Positions 1 to 8,030 of a stretch of DNA of 64,000 nt are shown here, in pieces; the first letter of the stretch is position 1; every line of letters starts with the position of its first letter. Origin of the DNA: Flavobacterium crassostreae (lineage in GTDB: Bacteria > Bacteroidota > Bacteroidia > Flavobacteriales > Flavobacteriaceae); assembly GCF_001831475.1 (NCBI RefSeq), contig NZ_CP017688.1, positions 434,001-498,000 on the forward strand, in the 5' to 3' direction. A model generated the notes under the pieces. The model was not told the origin of the DNA and did no database searches. It was given only the letters and a program-made list of their open reading frames with translations. The position numbers and the translations under genes are program-made.

Positions 1-1375
1 ATTTTGCAGGAATGCCTTTTTGTTGCAATAAAAATACTAGTAATTTAGCCGAAAGTACTTCGCCTTGTGCCAGAACTTGGTCTTTGGTTTTGGCGCTATA
101 ATCTCCAATTAAACGAACCCCTTCAAAGAGTTGGTCTAGTTTATCAAATTCTTTAGAAAAATCTACCGCATCCCAACCTTCCTTTTGATAGGCTTTAAAG
201 CTGTCCAATAACGGCTTGTAATTTCCGTTTTTGGCCGCAATGGTCAAAATATCTTCTAATTCGTCTGTAGATTTGCCTCTTGCCGAAACGACTATGGCAA
301 ATTTTTCTTGTTCTTTAATTTTAGTGTCTATTATATCCAGAACGGCAGTGATTCCTGTACCGTTTGCTAACGATTTTCCGCCAAATTTTACTATTTTCAT
401 CTGCTTTTTGTTTTTAAAAACAACTTCTAATAAATTGTCTAATTGTTGGTATTCTATCAAGAAGGCATCGTGCCCGTGTTGGGAGTCTATCTCACTGTAA
501 AATACATTATTTTTAAATTTTTTGATCTCGTTGTAGGTTTCTTTATTTTCTTTTGCCGTAAAAAACAAATCCGAATTGATCCCCACTATATACATATTGG
601 CCTCTACTCTGGCAATAATGGTTTCTAGAGATTCCTGATTGCGTGTGATATCGATGGTTTTCAATAATTGGTTCATCATTTTGTAGGCCGCAAGCTGGAA
701 CCTTTTTTCTAATTTTTCGCCATGATAATTCAACCAACTCTCTACCTGAAAGGTCTCTAGTTGTTGGTTGCTGTCTCTATTAAACTTCATTTTAAAAGAT
801 TCTGGCGTGCGGTAGCACAACATGGCATGTATGCGCGCATCTTCAATGGGTTTTTTGGAGTTGTTGAGTATTTGCTCTTGTAGATAACAATTGGCAATCA
901 GCCAATCGGTGGCTTTCCAATCGGTAGCGATCACAATAAAATTTTGTGCCAACTTAGGCTCTAAAGCTATCATTTCCCAGGCAATGCCACCGCCAACAGA
1001 TCCTCCAATGAGTGCAAACAAATGGTCTATTTTTAAAACCCGAAGTCCTTCGATAAAAATTTTAGCAATATCTCTTGCAATAAAATCTCTATAAGAATCG
1101 ATGGTTGCTGTATGGAATCCGTTGCCCGGAACGTCCAAAGAGACAATGGTATATTTTCTGGTATCTATGGTTTTGTCAACTCCTACAATATCATTCCACC
1201 AACCAGACGCTCCAATTACTTGAGAATTTCCGGTCAAAGCATGGTTGATCAAAACAATAGGAGCTGTATGCAAAGGAGCACCAAAAATTTGATAGCTCAA
1301 ATCTAAGCTAGCATAAAAAGCACCATTGTGAGTGGTGAAATTGGTCAGGGTAAGTTGTGATGGTTTATTTTCCAA
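1..1375 (-). CDS. metX-thrA: MetX-ThrA fusion: homoserine O-acetyltransferase joined to aspartokinase (3' end outside window)
   Basis: Residues 1-325 form an alpha/beta-hydrolase of the homoserine acetyltransferase family: an NHALTGNSQ segment, a nucleophile elbow GGSVGG, then a candidate acid in GINSDLF and a candidate base in HGHD. The frame runs without a stop into an aspartokinase start at about residue 326 (base 400; MKIVKFGGKSLANG) and stays open to base 1. The rest is probably aspartokinase plus homoserine dehydrogenase, but that lies outside. The first and third steps from aspartate to methionine, and possibly the second, would be on one chain. No in-frame ATG precedes the conserved region and an in-frame TAG lies upstream, so the start is probably TTG at 1375 (or TTG at 1381). 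It sits downstream of a SAM-I riboswitch on the same strand. The fusion is seen directly; the homoserine dehydrogenase part is inferred. Confidence 0.85.
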   Translation of the reverse strand, partial: MENKPSQLTLTNFTTHNGAFYASLDLSYQIFGAPLHTAPIVLINHALTGNSQVIGASGWWNDIVGVDKTIDTRKYTIVSLDVPGNGFHTATIDSYRDFIARDIAKIFIEGLRVLKIDHLFALIGGSVGGGIAWEMIALEPKLAQNFIVIATDWKATDWLIANCYLQEQILNNSKKPIEDARIHAMLCYRTPESFKMKFNRDSNQQLETFQVESWLNYHGEKLEKRFQLAAYKMMNQLLKTIDITRNQESLETIIARVEANMYIVGINSDLFFTAKENKETYNEIKKFKNNVFYSEIDSQHGHDAFLIEYQQLDNLLEVVFKNKKQMKIVKFGGKSLANGTGITAVLDIIDTKIKEQEKFAIVVSARGKSTDELEDILTIAAKNGNYKPLLDSFKAYQKEGWDAVDFSKEFDKLDQLFEGVRLIGDYSAKTKDQVLAQGEVLSAKLLVFLLQQKGIPAK

Positions 1376-1449
1376 TGTCAAATCTTTTATGGATTTGTAT
1401 TTGAAAATATTAGAAAGAAAGAACTAGTTAAAACTAGAAAAAATTTTAT

Positions 1450-1568
1450 TGTTATCTTCCCATTTAAATTATGGTAGAATGTAGCACCTTCATGAATAAA
1501 TAAATACCATTAATCCAAGGGTTGCTAAGGCTTCAACGGGTCTATTCCCTCGTCCTTTCTTTATAACA
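1450..1568 (-). promoter_or_regulatory. SAM-I (S-box) riboswitch
   Basis: On the minus strand this leader has the S-box core in order: AAAGAAAGGACGAGGGA, CCCGTTGAAGCC, GCAACC (bases 1525-1520), AAGGTGCTA and a closing GGGAAGATAAC. The ends pair as P1, TGTTAT with ATAACA (1563-1568 with 1450-1455). It ends about 75 nt before the TTG start of metX-thrA, the expected target of SAM feedback. A weak AT-rich hairpin (1424-1437) followed by a pyrimidine run lies between aptamer and start and could be the expression platform; that part is inference. Confidence 0.9.
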
Positions 1569-1666
1569 TTTCAATACGTTTATGAACTTAATACTGCAAA
1601 TTAACTATTATTATTTTAAACAAACAAACATTCTGAGGGTGTATTTGCTTTTTAAAAATTATGTAA

Positions 1667-1717
1667 CAAAAAAACGCAAGAAAAGATCGAATATAACAAT
1701 TCAAAACTTTCTTGCGT
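1667..1717 (-). terminator. Intrinsic terminator after the small ORF
   Basis: On the minus strand ACGCAAGAAA pairs with TTTCTTGCGT across a loop of about 24 nt and is followed by seven T. It separates the small ORF from the riboswitch leader of metX-thrA, so the latter probably has its own promoter. Confidence 0.8.
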
Positions 1718-1748
1718 GTCTATCACCAGGAGCATACTGCACTGACAA

Positions 1749-2027
1749 TTAGATAAAAAGGGTGTCGTTTTCTTTGGAGTACATCAAAAACTGCAACGAA
1801 TTTGGGACTTTATGCAGCTGCTTTAAATCCGAAGGATTCATGCCAAATCTTGGATGAACCAAATCTTCTACACTGCTTGTAATTAGGTTTTTGGGACTTT
1901 TTAGTTTTTTTAAAAAACGTACTGCTCTAGTAATTCTTTCAATGGCTCTCATGTGGTGTAATTTTAAAGGTTTTTGTATTTGTTTTTGCTGTCTCAAAAA
2001 AAGCGTTGATTTTATATTTTTACCCAA
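1749..2027 (-). CDS. Small hypothetical protein between metY and metX-thrA
   Basis: An ORF of 92 codons from a TTG start, or 67 codons from the ATG at 1952 (MRAIERITRAVRFLKK). I do not recognise a family. The protein is basic, with Arg/Lys-rich likely helices near the ATG and a more neutral C-terminus, and has no signal peptide or membrane segment. It is flanked by a terminator-like hairpin upstream (2030-2065) and a good terminator downstream (1667-1717), so it behaves as a separate transcription unit inside the methionine block. The ATG is the better start, because the TTG lies only a few bases after the U-tract of the upstream hairpin. Coding status is uncertain; a non-coding transcript is the alternative. 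Confidence 0.4.
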   Translation of the reverse strand: MGKNIKSTLFLRQQKQIQKPLKLHHMRAIERITRAVRFLKKLKSPKNLITSSVEDLVHPRFGMNPSDLKQLHKVPNSLQFLMYSKENDTLFI

Positions 2028-2029
2028 TT

Positions 2030-2065
2030 ATTTTAAAACAAAAAGCCTTCCGATTAAGGGAGGCT
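2030..2065 (-). terminator. Leader terminator/attenuator ahead of the small ORF
   Basis: Minus-strand AGCCTCCC pairs with GGAAGGCT (one mismatch), then CTTTTTGTTTT. It stands upstream of the small ORF, not after metY, and its 5' arm is the same GAGCCTCCC as in the metY leader terminator (3641-3677). Either it terminates a short leader transcript (attenuation) or it is a late terminator for metY. Confidence 0.6.
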
Positions 2066-2336
2066 CTTGGTGTATTACGGATATAGCATAATGCAATCAA
2101 GTGCCTAAAAAAGACTTTGAAATTATTTTAAAATTTAAAAGAAAATTTAAATTCATTTTTGTTTTTTTGTTGGTACAAATTTGCATCATTTTTGACTGTT
2201 TTCCTAATGATTTACAATGTTTTAACGTTATTTTACCTAAATAGTAAAATGTTATAAATCGAGATTATAATACTATAACTTTTGGCTTAAAATGGACTTA
2301 AAAAAAGCGATTTTTCAGCTTTACTTCTTAGGTGTT
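2066..2336. other. Non-coding stretch between metY and the small ORF
   Basis: Very AT-rich. On the minus strand a 5-bp AAAGC/GCTTT hairpin with a T-run (2300-2322) just after the metY stop may be a weak terminator. No convincing ORF or TAnnTTTG box was seen. Confidence 0.4.
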
Positions 2337-3611
2337 TTACAACCTATCTAAGCATTTTTTTAAATCTTCTTTTAAATCTTCAATATCTTCTAAGCCTACC
2401 GACAATCTAATTAAGTCTCTAGATACGCCCGAAGACAATTGTTGCTCCTCAGATAGTTGTTGGTGGGTGGTACTTGCGGGATGAATAATCAACGATTTGG
2501 TATCCCCAATATTGGCTAAGAGCGAAAACAAGACGGTATGATCTGCAATTTTTTTGGCTGCTTCAAAACCACCTTTCAGACCAAAGGTTACTAAGCCGTT
2601 TTGTCCTTTAGGTAGGTATTTTTGTGCCAATTCAAAATAATCACTCGATGGCAACCCGGGATAATTTACCCAAGCCACTTGTTCTTGCTGCTCCAACCAT
2701 TTTGCCAGTTCCAGAGCGTTTTCACTGTGTTTTTTTACTCTAATGGATAAGGTCTCTAAACCTTGTATTATCTGAAAAGCATTAAACGGACTCAAAGCAG
2801 CACCATAATCCCGTAACCCTTCTGTTCTAACCCGAGCAATAAAAGCTGCCGCACCCAATACCTCATGATAAACCAAGCCATGATAGCCTTCATTTGGTGT
2901 TGTAAACTCCGGAAAACGCCCACTACTCCAGTCAAAAGTTCCTGCATCTACAATAACACCTCCTAAGGAAGTTCCGTTACCGGAAATATACTTGGTTAAA
3001 GAATGGATCACAATATTGGCTCCATACGCTATAGGATTCAGCAAATAGGGCGATGCTACGGTGTTGTCTACAATCAATGGCAATTGCAATGCTTTTGCTT
3101 CTTTAGAAATAGCCTCTAGATCCAAAACATCTAATTTAGGGTTGCCTAGACTTTCTACAAAAAACACTTTGGTATTGTCTGTTACCGCATTGGCAAAATT
3201 TTTGGCATCCGAAGGATCTACAAAAGTAGTGGTTATACCCAATCTAGGCAGAGTGGTCTGCAAGAGATTAAAAGTACCGCCGTACAAACTACTGGATGCT
3301 ACAATGTGATCGCCAGTTTTTAACAAAACCAGCAGTGCAGTTACGATAGCAGCAGTTCCTGAGGCAGTAACCACGGCACCTATTCCGCCTTCTAGAGCGG
3401 CTAATCGTTGCTCCAAGACATCGTTAGTTGGATTATTAAGCCTGGTGTAGATATATCCCGCCTCGGACAAATTAAACAAATTAGCGGCATGATCGGAATC
3501 ATTAAAAACGTAGGATGACGTTTGGTAAATAGGAACGGCTCTAGTGCCACCATGTTTGGTTACATCATGCCCGGCGTGCAATGCTTTAGTTTCAAATTTA
3601 GTAGTACGCAT
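2337..3611 (-). CDS. metY: O-acetylhomoserine sulfhydrylase (Cys/Met metabolism PLP enzyme)
   Basis: A PLP-dependent enzyme of the Cys/Met metabolism family that converts O-acetylhomoserine plus sulfide to homocysteine. The N-terminus (FETKALHAGHDVT), the YTRLNNPT segment, the SSLYGGT substrate loop and the PLP-lysine site HSLTKY followed by G-rich residues are all visible; the lysine is about residue 207 of the 424-residue form. The ORF opens at an ATG at 3641, but that lies in the tail of the leader terminator. The ATG at 3611 gives the family's usual N-terminus and is preferred. It uses the product of the neighbouring MetX, supporting a direct-sulfhydrylation route. A terminator and a short leader ORF directly upstream suggest attenuation control. 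Confidence 0.9.
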   Translation of the reverse strand: MRTTKFETKALHAGHDVTKHGGTRAVPIYQTSSYVFNDSDHAANLFNLSEAGYIYTRLNNPTNDVLEQRLAALEGGIGAVVTASGTAAIVTALLVLLKTGDHIVASSSLYGGTFNLLQTTLPRLGITTTFVDPSDAKNFANAVTDNTKVFFVESLGNPKLDVLDLEAISKEAKALQLPLIVDNTVASPYLLNPIAYGANIVIHSLTKYISGNGTSLGGVIVDAGTFDWSSGRFPEFTTPNEGYHGLVYHEVLGAAAFIARVRTEGLRDYGAALSPFNAFQIIQGLETLSIRVKKHSENALELAKWLEQQEQVAWVNYPGLPSSDYFELAQKYLPKGQNGLVTFGLKGGFEAAKKIADHTVLFSLLANIGDTKSLIIHPASTTHQQLSEEQQLSSGVSRDLIRLSVGLEDIEDLKEDLKKCLDRL

Positions 3612-3640
3612 TAGTGTGTTATTTTTAGGGTTAGTATGCA

Positions 3641-3677
3641 TTTAAAAATAAAAAGCCTCCCAATGTTGTGGGAGGCT
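3641..3677 (-). terminator. Leader terminator of metY
   Basis: Minus-strand AGCCTCCC (3677-3670 side) pairs perfectly with GGGAGGCT, then TTTTTATTTTT. It lies before the metY start, so it is an attenuator or riboswitch-type terminator, not an end-of-gene signal. Confidence 0.85.
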
Positions 3678-3719
3678 CTATAAAATCTTGTTTGTATGTT
3701 GATTTAAACAATAGCGCAT
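3678..3719 (-). CDS. Possible 13-residue leader peptide of metY
   Basis: Minus-strand ATG at 3719 opens MRYCLNQHTNKIL and its TAG stop directly abuts the terminator stem. AAGGAG lies about 12 nt upstream. A hairpin sits just before it: AGGA/TCCT (3724-3727 with 3732-3735) topped on CCC/GGG of 3721-3744. It contains one Cys codon and only the initiating Met, so it is not a classic amino-acid-run leader. Whether it is translated is unknown. Confidence 0.3.
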   Translation of the reverse strand: MRYCLNQHTNKIL

Positions 3720-3926
3720 TCCCAGGAAAACTCCTTAAATTGGGTACACATTATGTTCTTAATTAAGCTCATTGGATATTTTTATAACCCAAATTTGCAA
3801 AATAATTGTATAACTACCAAATCTCTAATACTTAATTAACAAAAATAAGTGTTTTTGTTGCTTGAATCTAACCCAGAACCCAACTCTAAAAAACTGCATT
3901 TAATTTCAAAAAAAAGTCGTGTTTGA

Positions 3927-3956
3927 TTTGCAATTCAAAATGGTTTCATACCTTTG
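3927..3956 (+). promoter_or_regulatory. metK promoter (Bacteroidota type)
   Basis: TTTG at 3927-3930 and TACCTTTG at 3949-3956, 18 nt apart, fit the Bacteroidota -33/-7 consensus closely. Transcription should start near 3961, leaving a 5' leader of about 165 nt. Confidence 0.75.
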
Positions 3957-3960
3957 CAAA

Positions 3961-4102
3961 CTATATAAGAGGAAAAATTTGAACTGATTGCAACCTCTTC
4001 ATAATGAAATAACTTCATTATGGATACTGAAGATTTCAGTAGAAAAAAATGCTAAAGCAGAAACTCTCCTTTAGCATTATGCCGTTGCAACTCCTTTTTC
4101 TC
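3961..4102 (+). promoter_or_regulatory. Candidate structured leader RNA of metK (four-helix junction)
   Basis: A closing helix TTGCAAC (3988-3994) with GTTGCAA (4084-4090) encloses three hairpins: CATAATGAA/TTCATTATG (4000-4008 with 4014-4022), TACTGAA/TTCAGTA (4025-4031 with 4035-4041) and AATGCTAAAG/CTTTAGCATT (4048-4057 with 4069-4078). An outer helix of GAG plus AAAAA (3969-3977, one bulge) with TTTTT plus CTC (4095-4102) is possible. An alternative hairpin AAGAGG/CCTCTT (3967-3972 with 3994-3999) overlaps the junction, so two states can be drawn. No S-box core is present. Pairings are read from sequence; regulation of metK is inferred from position. Confidence 0.55.
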
Positions 4103-4127
4103 GCTTAATTTAAAAATACTATTTATT

Positions 4128-5378
4128 ATGGCCTATTTATTTACGTCAGAATCTGTGAGCGAAGGACATCCAGACAAAATTGCAGATCAAATTTCAGATG
4201 CATTAATTGATAACTTTTTAGCCTTTGATGCTAATTCTAAAGTAGCTTGCGAAACCTTAGTAACTACAGGTCAGGTGATCTTAGCTGGCGAAGTAAAATC
4301 CAACACCTATTTAGACGTACAGCAAATTGCTCGCGAGGTAATCCGAAAAATCGGTTACACCAAAAGCGAATACATGTTTGAGTCCAATTCTTGTGGTATT
4401 CTATCGGCAATACACGAGCAATCCGCTGACATTAACCAAGGTGTGGACCGTTCTAGCCCAGAAGAGCAAGGCGCCGGTGATCAAGGAATGATGTTTGGTT
4501 ACGCTACAAATGAAACCGCAAACTACATGCCTTTGGCACTGGATTTATCTCATAAATTATTGCAAGAATTAGCCTTATTGAGACGTGAGAATAAAGACAT
4601 TACGTATTTGCGTCCAGATGCTAAATCTCAAGTAACCCTTGAATATAGTGACGATAACAAACCTACCCGTATTGATAGCATTGTTATCTCAACACAACAC
4701 GATGATTTTGACCAAGAGGCTGCCATGCTCGCTAAGATCAAGAAAGACATCATTGAAATTTTGATACCAAGAATCATTGCCAAAAACCCAACTAGCGCCC
4801 ATTTATTTAATGACAAAATTCAATACCATATTAACCCTACGGGAAAATTTGTTATTGGTGGTCCTCATGGAGACACAGGTCTAACCGGAAGAAAAATAAT
4901 TGTAGACACCTACGGTGGTAAAGGCGCTCATGGTGGTGGTGCTTTTTCTGGCAAAGACCCAAGTAAGGTAGACCGTAGCGCTGCTTATGCTACACGTCAT
5001 ATTGCTAAAAACTTAGTTGCTGCCGGTGTAGCCGACGAAATTTTAGTCCAAGTTTCTTACGCCATTGGTGTTGCTAAACCTATGGGAATATTCATCGATA
5101 CTTACGGCACCTCAAAGGTAAATCTAACCAATGGAGAGATTGCCAAAAAGGTAGAAGCTATCTTTGATATGCGTCCGTACTTTATTGAACAGCGCCTAAA
5201 ATTAAGAAATCCAATCTATAGCGAAACTGCAGCTTACGGCCACATGGGACGCACGCCAGAAACGGTTACCAAAACGTTTTCTGCACCAGGCGGCCTTACC
5301 AAAACCATCGAAGTAGAGTTGTTTACTTGGGAAAAAGTAGACTATGTAGATCAAGTGAAAGCCGCTTTTGGATTATAA
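4128..5378 (+). CDS. metK: S-adenosylmethionine synthetase
   Basis: It makes SAM from methionine and ATP in the cytosol. All MAT signatures are present: the [12 protein letters not shown]-terminus with the ATP-binding His, GAGDQG at residues 115-120, a glycine-rich loop [13 protein letters not shown] about 244-256, and GGGAFSGKD at 269-277. Length 416 fits the family. It is divergent from metY and lies behind a clear promoter and an unusually long, strongly folded leader. Its product is the ligand of the SAM-I riboswitch on metX-thrA, which closes a feedback loop within 4 kb. Confidence 0.97.
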   Translation: MAYLFTSESVSEGHPDKIADQISDALIDNFLAFDANSKVACETLVTTGQVILAGEVKSNTYLDVQQIAREVIRKIGYTKSEYMFESNSCGILSAIHEQSADINQGVDRSSPEEQGAGDQGMMFGYATNETANYMPLALDLSHKLLQELALLRRENKDITYLRPDAKSQVTLEYSDDNKPTRIDSIVISTQHDDFDQEAAMLAKIKKDIIEILIPRIIAKNPTSAHLFNDKIQYHINPTGKFVIGGPHGDTGLTGRKIIVDTYGGKGAHGGGAFSGKDPSKVDRSAAYATRHIAKNLVAAGVADEILVQVSYAIGVAKPMGIFIDTYGTSKVNLTNGEIAKKVEAIFDMRPYFIEQRLKLRNPIYSETAAYGHMGRTPETVTKTFSAPGGLTKTIEVELFTWEKVDYVDQVKAAFGL

Positions 5379-5441
5379 TTACAAAAAAAACAGTGCTTAG
5401 CTACTTTTTAGAACAAAAATAACCCAAACAAAATTATACAA

Positions 5442-5473
5442 ACGACTATCCCAAAAGGTAGTCGTTTTTTTTT
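5442..5473 (+). terminator. metK terminator
   Basis: ACGACTA and TAGTCGT flank a short loop and are followed by nine T. Confidence 0.85.
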
Positions 5474-5496
5474 GTTACTTCGCAAAAACAAAAACT

Positions 5497-7269
5497 ATGG
5501 CACGATTTCTTTCTTTCCAAAAAATTAGCAGTACAACAGTCCACACTATTTTACGATTTCCTCTAGAAACCCTTACAGCACTTTTAGGAACCATTGCCTC
5601 TTGCTACGCCATAGCAAACCACCAAAACAAAGAACTAAACCACATTTTGATGCAATTTTTGCTATGTTGTTCTTTATGGCTAGTATTGTTTTTGTCTCTG
5701 AGTTTGTATTTTACAAAAAATCAAAAACATAGCATTTATCGTTTTGGCCTGAGTACGGTATTTGGCGCAGCTATTGCGTGGTTTGTTTTTAATTTTTCAG
5801 AACCAATAAAATCTTTTGAGCTATTTCAGTTTCTGGCATTGAGTCTTGCGCTGCACCTATTGGTGTCTTTTGCCGGCTTTATTTCCACTAAATACCAAAC
5901 AGAGATTTTTTGGGAATTTAACAAACAATTATTCCTTAGAATCCTAACCGCAGCATTGTACAGCATGGTTATTTATGCCGGATTGTCCTTTGCCCTATTG
6001 GCTATAAAGCTTTTGTTTGAAGTCGAGTTAGCCGATAAAATATATTTTTATTTGTTTTGTATAATTGCCGGAATTTTTAACACGCTTTTTTTCTTGGCTG
6101 GAGTTCCAGATACAACAGCTGCCGCAACTACCCTAAAATGGAATTATCCGGTTGGACTAAAAAAATTCACCCAATACGTGCTAATGCCACTAATTAGTAT
6201 TTATTTTGTTATTTTACTGGCGTATGAATTTAAAATAATTGCCACACTTTCGTTGCCTATTGGTTGGGTCTCCAATTTAATTTTGGTTTTTGCTATTTTT
6301 GGTATCTTATCCTTATTATTGATTTACCCCATAGCAAAAGATTTTGAAAACGCTTGGGTAAAAATTTTTTACAAATGGTTTTACTACTTACTCGTGCCTT
6401 TATTAGGGCTGCTATTTTGGGCCATTATTTACCGTATTAATCTATATGGTTTTACGCACGAAAGATACTTTGTTTTAATGCTAGCATTATGGCTATCGAT
6501 GGTAACGATTTACTTTATCTTTAAAAAAAATCCAGAAATAAAATACATCCCTGTTAGTCTATGTATTATGGCACTAGCAACCATTACAGGCCCACAGAGC
6601 GCCAATTCTGTATCCAAAAAAAGCCAACTAAACCGTTTTGCTTCTTATGTAATAAATAACCCTAAAACCAACCTATCCATAAAAGAAGAACACGATTTAA
6701 GTAGCGTAGTTGCTTTTCTTACGGAGCACTACGGTGCAGAAGTGCTAATTCCGTACTCTGGCAAGATTAAAGAGTTAGTCCAAAAAGACAAAAACCCTAC
6801 CAATTATGAGATCGTAGAAGCACTCGGGCATGTATACAGAGGGTCTTACAGAAGCAACACCAATACCAAACCCACACTTTATTACAACTATTACAACAGC
6901 CAAAACCAAGAAATTACAGCCATCAATGGCTATGATTTTGCCTTTACAATAGACGATTATAACGCCTTAGACTGCACCAATTGCATCCAACAGAACCTCA
7001 AGTCGTATTCGTTTAAAACGGCAACAACAGATTATGGCATTGCTCTAATAATTAATGATGAGGTTGTTCCTATCAAGATAAAAGACTTTGTAAATCAGAC
7101 CTCTGCATTTAAATCCGCAGATCATAACTCCAAAATACTACAGCATATCACAACTCCAAAATACGAATTGGTATTGCATTACCAATCCATCACCATGCGC
7201 TATAGCAATAACGAAACACTGCTTGATACTTACCAAATCAAAGCATTATTGAAAATAAAAGAAAATTAA
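5497..7269 (+). CDS. DUF4153-type polytopic membrane protein
   Basis: A 590-residue protein with roughly ten to twelve hydrophobic segments over residues 20-365, followed by an ITGPQSAN stretch and a soluble C-terminal domain of about 200 residues. This matches the DUF4153 pattern as I know it in Bacteroidota; the function of the family is not established. The C-terminal part is Tyr/Asn/Thr-rich with a paired Cys motif (CTNC), which could bind metal or form a disulfide. It is a single-gene unit with terminators on both sides. The ATG start closely follows the metK terminator. Confidence 0.7.
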   Translation: MARFLSFQKISSTTVHTILRFPLETLTALLGTIASCYAIANHQNKELNHILMQFLLCCSLWLVLFLSLSLYFTKNQKHSIYRFGLSTVFGAAIAWFVFNFSEPIKSFELFQFLALSLALHLLVSFAGFISTKYQTEIFWEFNKQLFLRILTAALYSMVIYAGLSFALLAIKLLFEVELADKIYFYLFCIIAGIFNTLFFLAGVPDTTAAATTLKWNYPVGLKKFTQYVLMPLISIYFVILLAYEFKIIATLSLPIGWVSNLILVFAIFGILSLLLIYPIAKDFENAWVKIFYKWFYYLLVPLLGLLFWAIIYRINLYGFTHERYFVLMLALWLSMVTIYFIFKKNPEIKYIPVSLCIMALATITGPQSANSVSKKSQLNRFASYVINNPKTNLSIKEEHDLSSVVAFLTEHYGAEVLIPYSGKIKELVQKDKNPTNYEIVEALGHVYRGSYRSNTNTKPTLYYNYYNSQNQEITAINGYDFAFTIDDYNALDCTNCIQQNLKSYSFKTATTDYGIALIINDEVVPIKIKDFVNQTSAFKSADHNSKILQHITTPKYELVLHYQSITMRYSNNETLLDTYQIKALLKIKEN

Positions 7270-7275
7270 TACCAC

Positions 7276-7314
7276 AAAAAAAGGGCTGTCTAAAATATAA
7301 GACAGCCCTTTTTT
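7276..7314. terminator. Bidirectional terminator
   Basis: AAAGGGCTGTC and GACAGCCCTTT flank a 10-nt loop, with A- and T-runs outside. It serves the convergent DUF4153 and beta-barrel genes. Confidence 0.9.
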
Positions 7315-7328
7315 AATTAAATATCTAA

Positions 7329-7847
7329 TTATAATTTGTACGTAACTCCAATTTTGGCGCCACTTACTACATTACCTCCTCCTAATTGAACATTTACTCC
7401 AAACTTATCATTAAAGAAATAACGACCACCAACTTGTAAACCAATACCAAAGTTATCTGCATCATTATAATCATAAGTTTTACCGCTCATTTTAGTAGTC
7501 CAACTAAAGTAGTTTAAATTTGCTCCAGCGTAAAAATCCCATTCACTAGGAATATTTAACAATTCATTGAAATGGTAGTTTCCATTGGCTTGAATACCTA
7601 AGATACTACTTTTTAATTCTGAAGAACCCATACCAAAACCAATATTTTGGTTGTACGATTGGTAAGATAATTCTCCACCAAGGGTAAAGTTGGTTGCAAT
7701 ACCATAATCCAGACCTAAGTACACTGGAGTTCCCCAACCTGAGGTTCCAACCCCAGCATTTAACTGAATACCTCCTTCTTCTAAAGGAGCTTGGGCATTA
7801 GCGAAATTAAAAGCAAATACAGCTAATAAAAGAGCAATTTTTTTCAT
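7329..7847 (-). CDS. Small outer-membrane beta-barrel protein
   Basis: 172 residues with a signal peptide (MKKIALLLAVFAFNFANA, cleavage likely before QA). The rest is alternating polar/hydrophobic, Gly- and aromatic-rich strands, as in eight-stranded OmpW/OmpX-like barrels. Segments such as GGELSYQSY and VNVQLGGG look like membrane strands, and it ends in YKL. No specific function can be assigned. It is monocistronic, with a shared terminator downstream. Confidence 0.7.
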   Translation of the reverse strand: MKKIALLLAVFAFNFANAQAPLEEGGIQLNAGVGTSGWGTPVYLGLDYGIATNFTLGGELSYQSYNQNIGFGMGSSELKSSILGIQANGNYHFNELLNIPSEWDFYAGANLNYFSWTTKMSGKTYDYNDADNFGIGLQVGGRYFFNDKFGVNVQLGGGNVVSGAKIGVTYKL

Positions 7848-8030
7848 TATTTAAGTTTTAAATTAGACTTCACTTTCTGTGAAATTTACCCGTAAAAATA
7901 CCCTTTTTCTGTTATAAAAATAATTTTTTAAAAATAAAAAATAGTAGGTTTTAATTAAAAAGCAACCCCATGAGGTATTAAAACCTCTAAAACACCCCTA
8001 TTGTAGCTGCTTTTGTTGTAATTTAGTAGC

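Noticed and set aside
1112..1306. Plus-strand small ORFs in the first 1.4 kb
   Set aside because: All lie antisense to the MetX-aspartokinase coding frame.
3961..4102. metK leader as a second SAM-I riboswitch
   Set aside because: It contains GCAACC and ATGAA but in the wrong order, and lacks the S-box core and P1.
7848..8030. Possible CRISPR or tandem repeats in AT-rich intergenic DNA
   Set aside because: Only homopolymer runs; no repeated units of even spacing.
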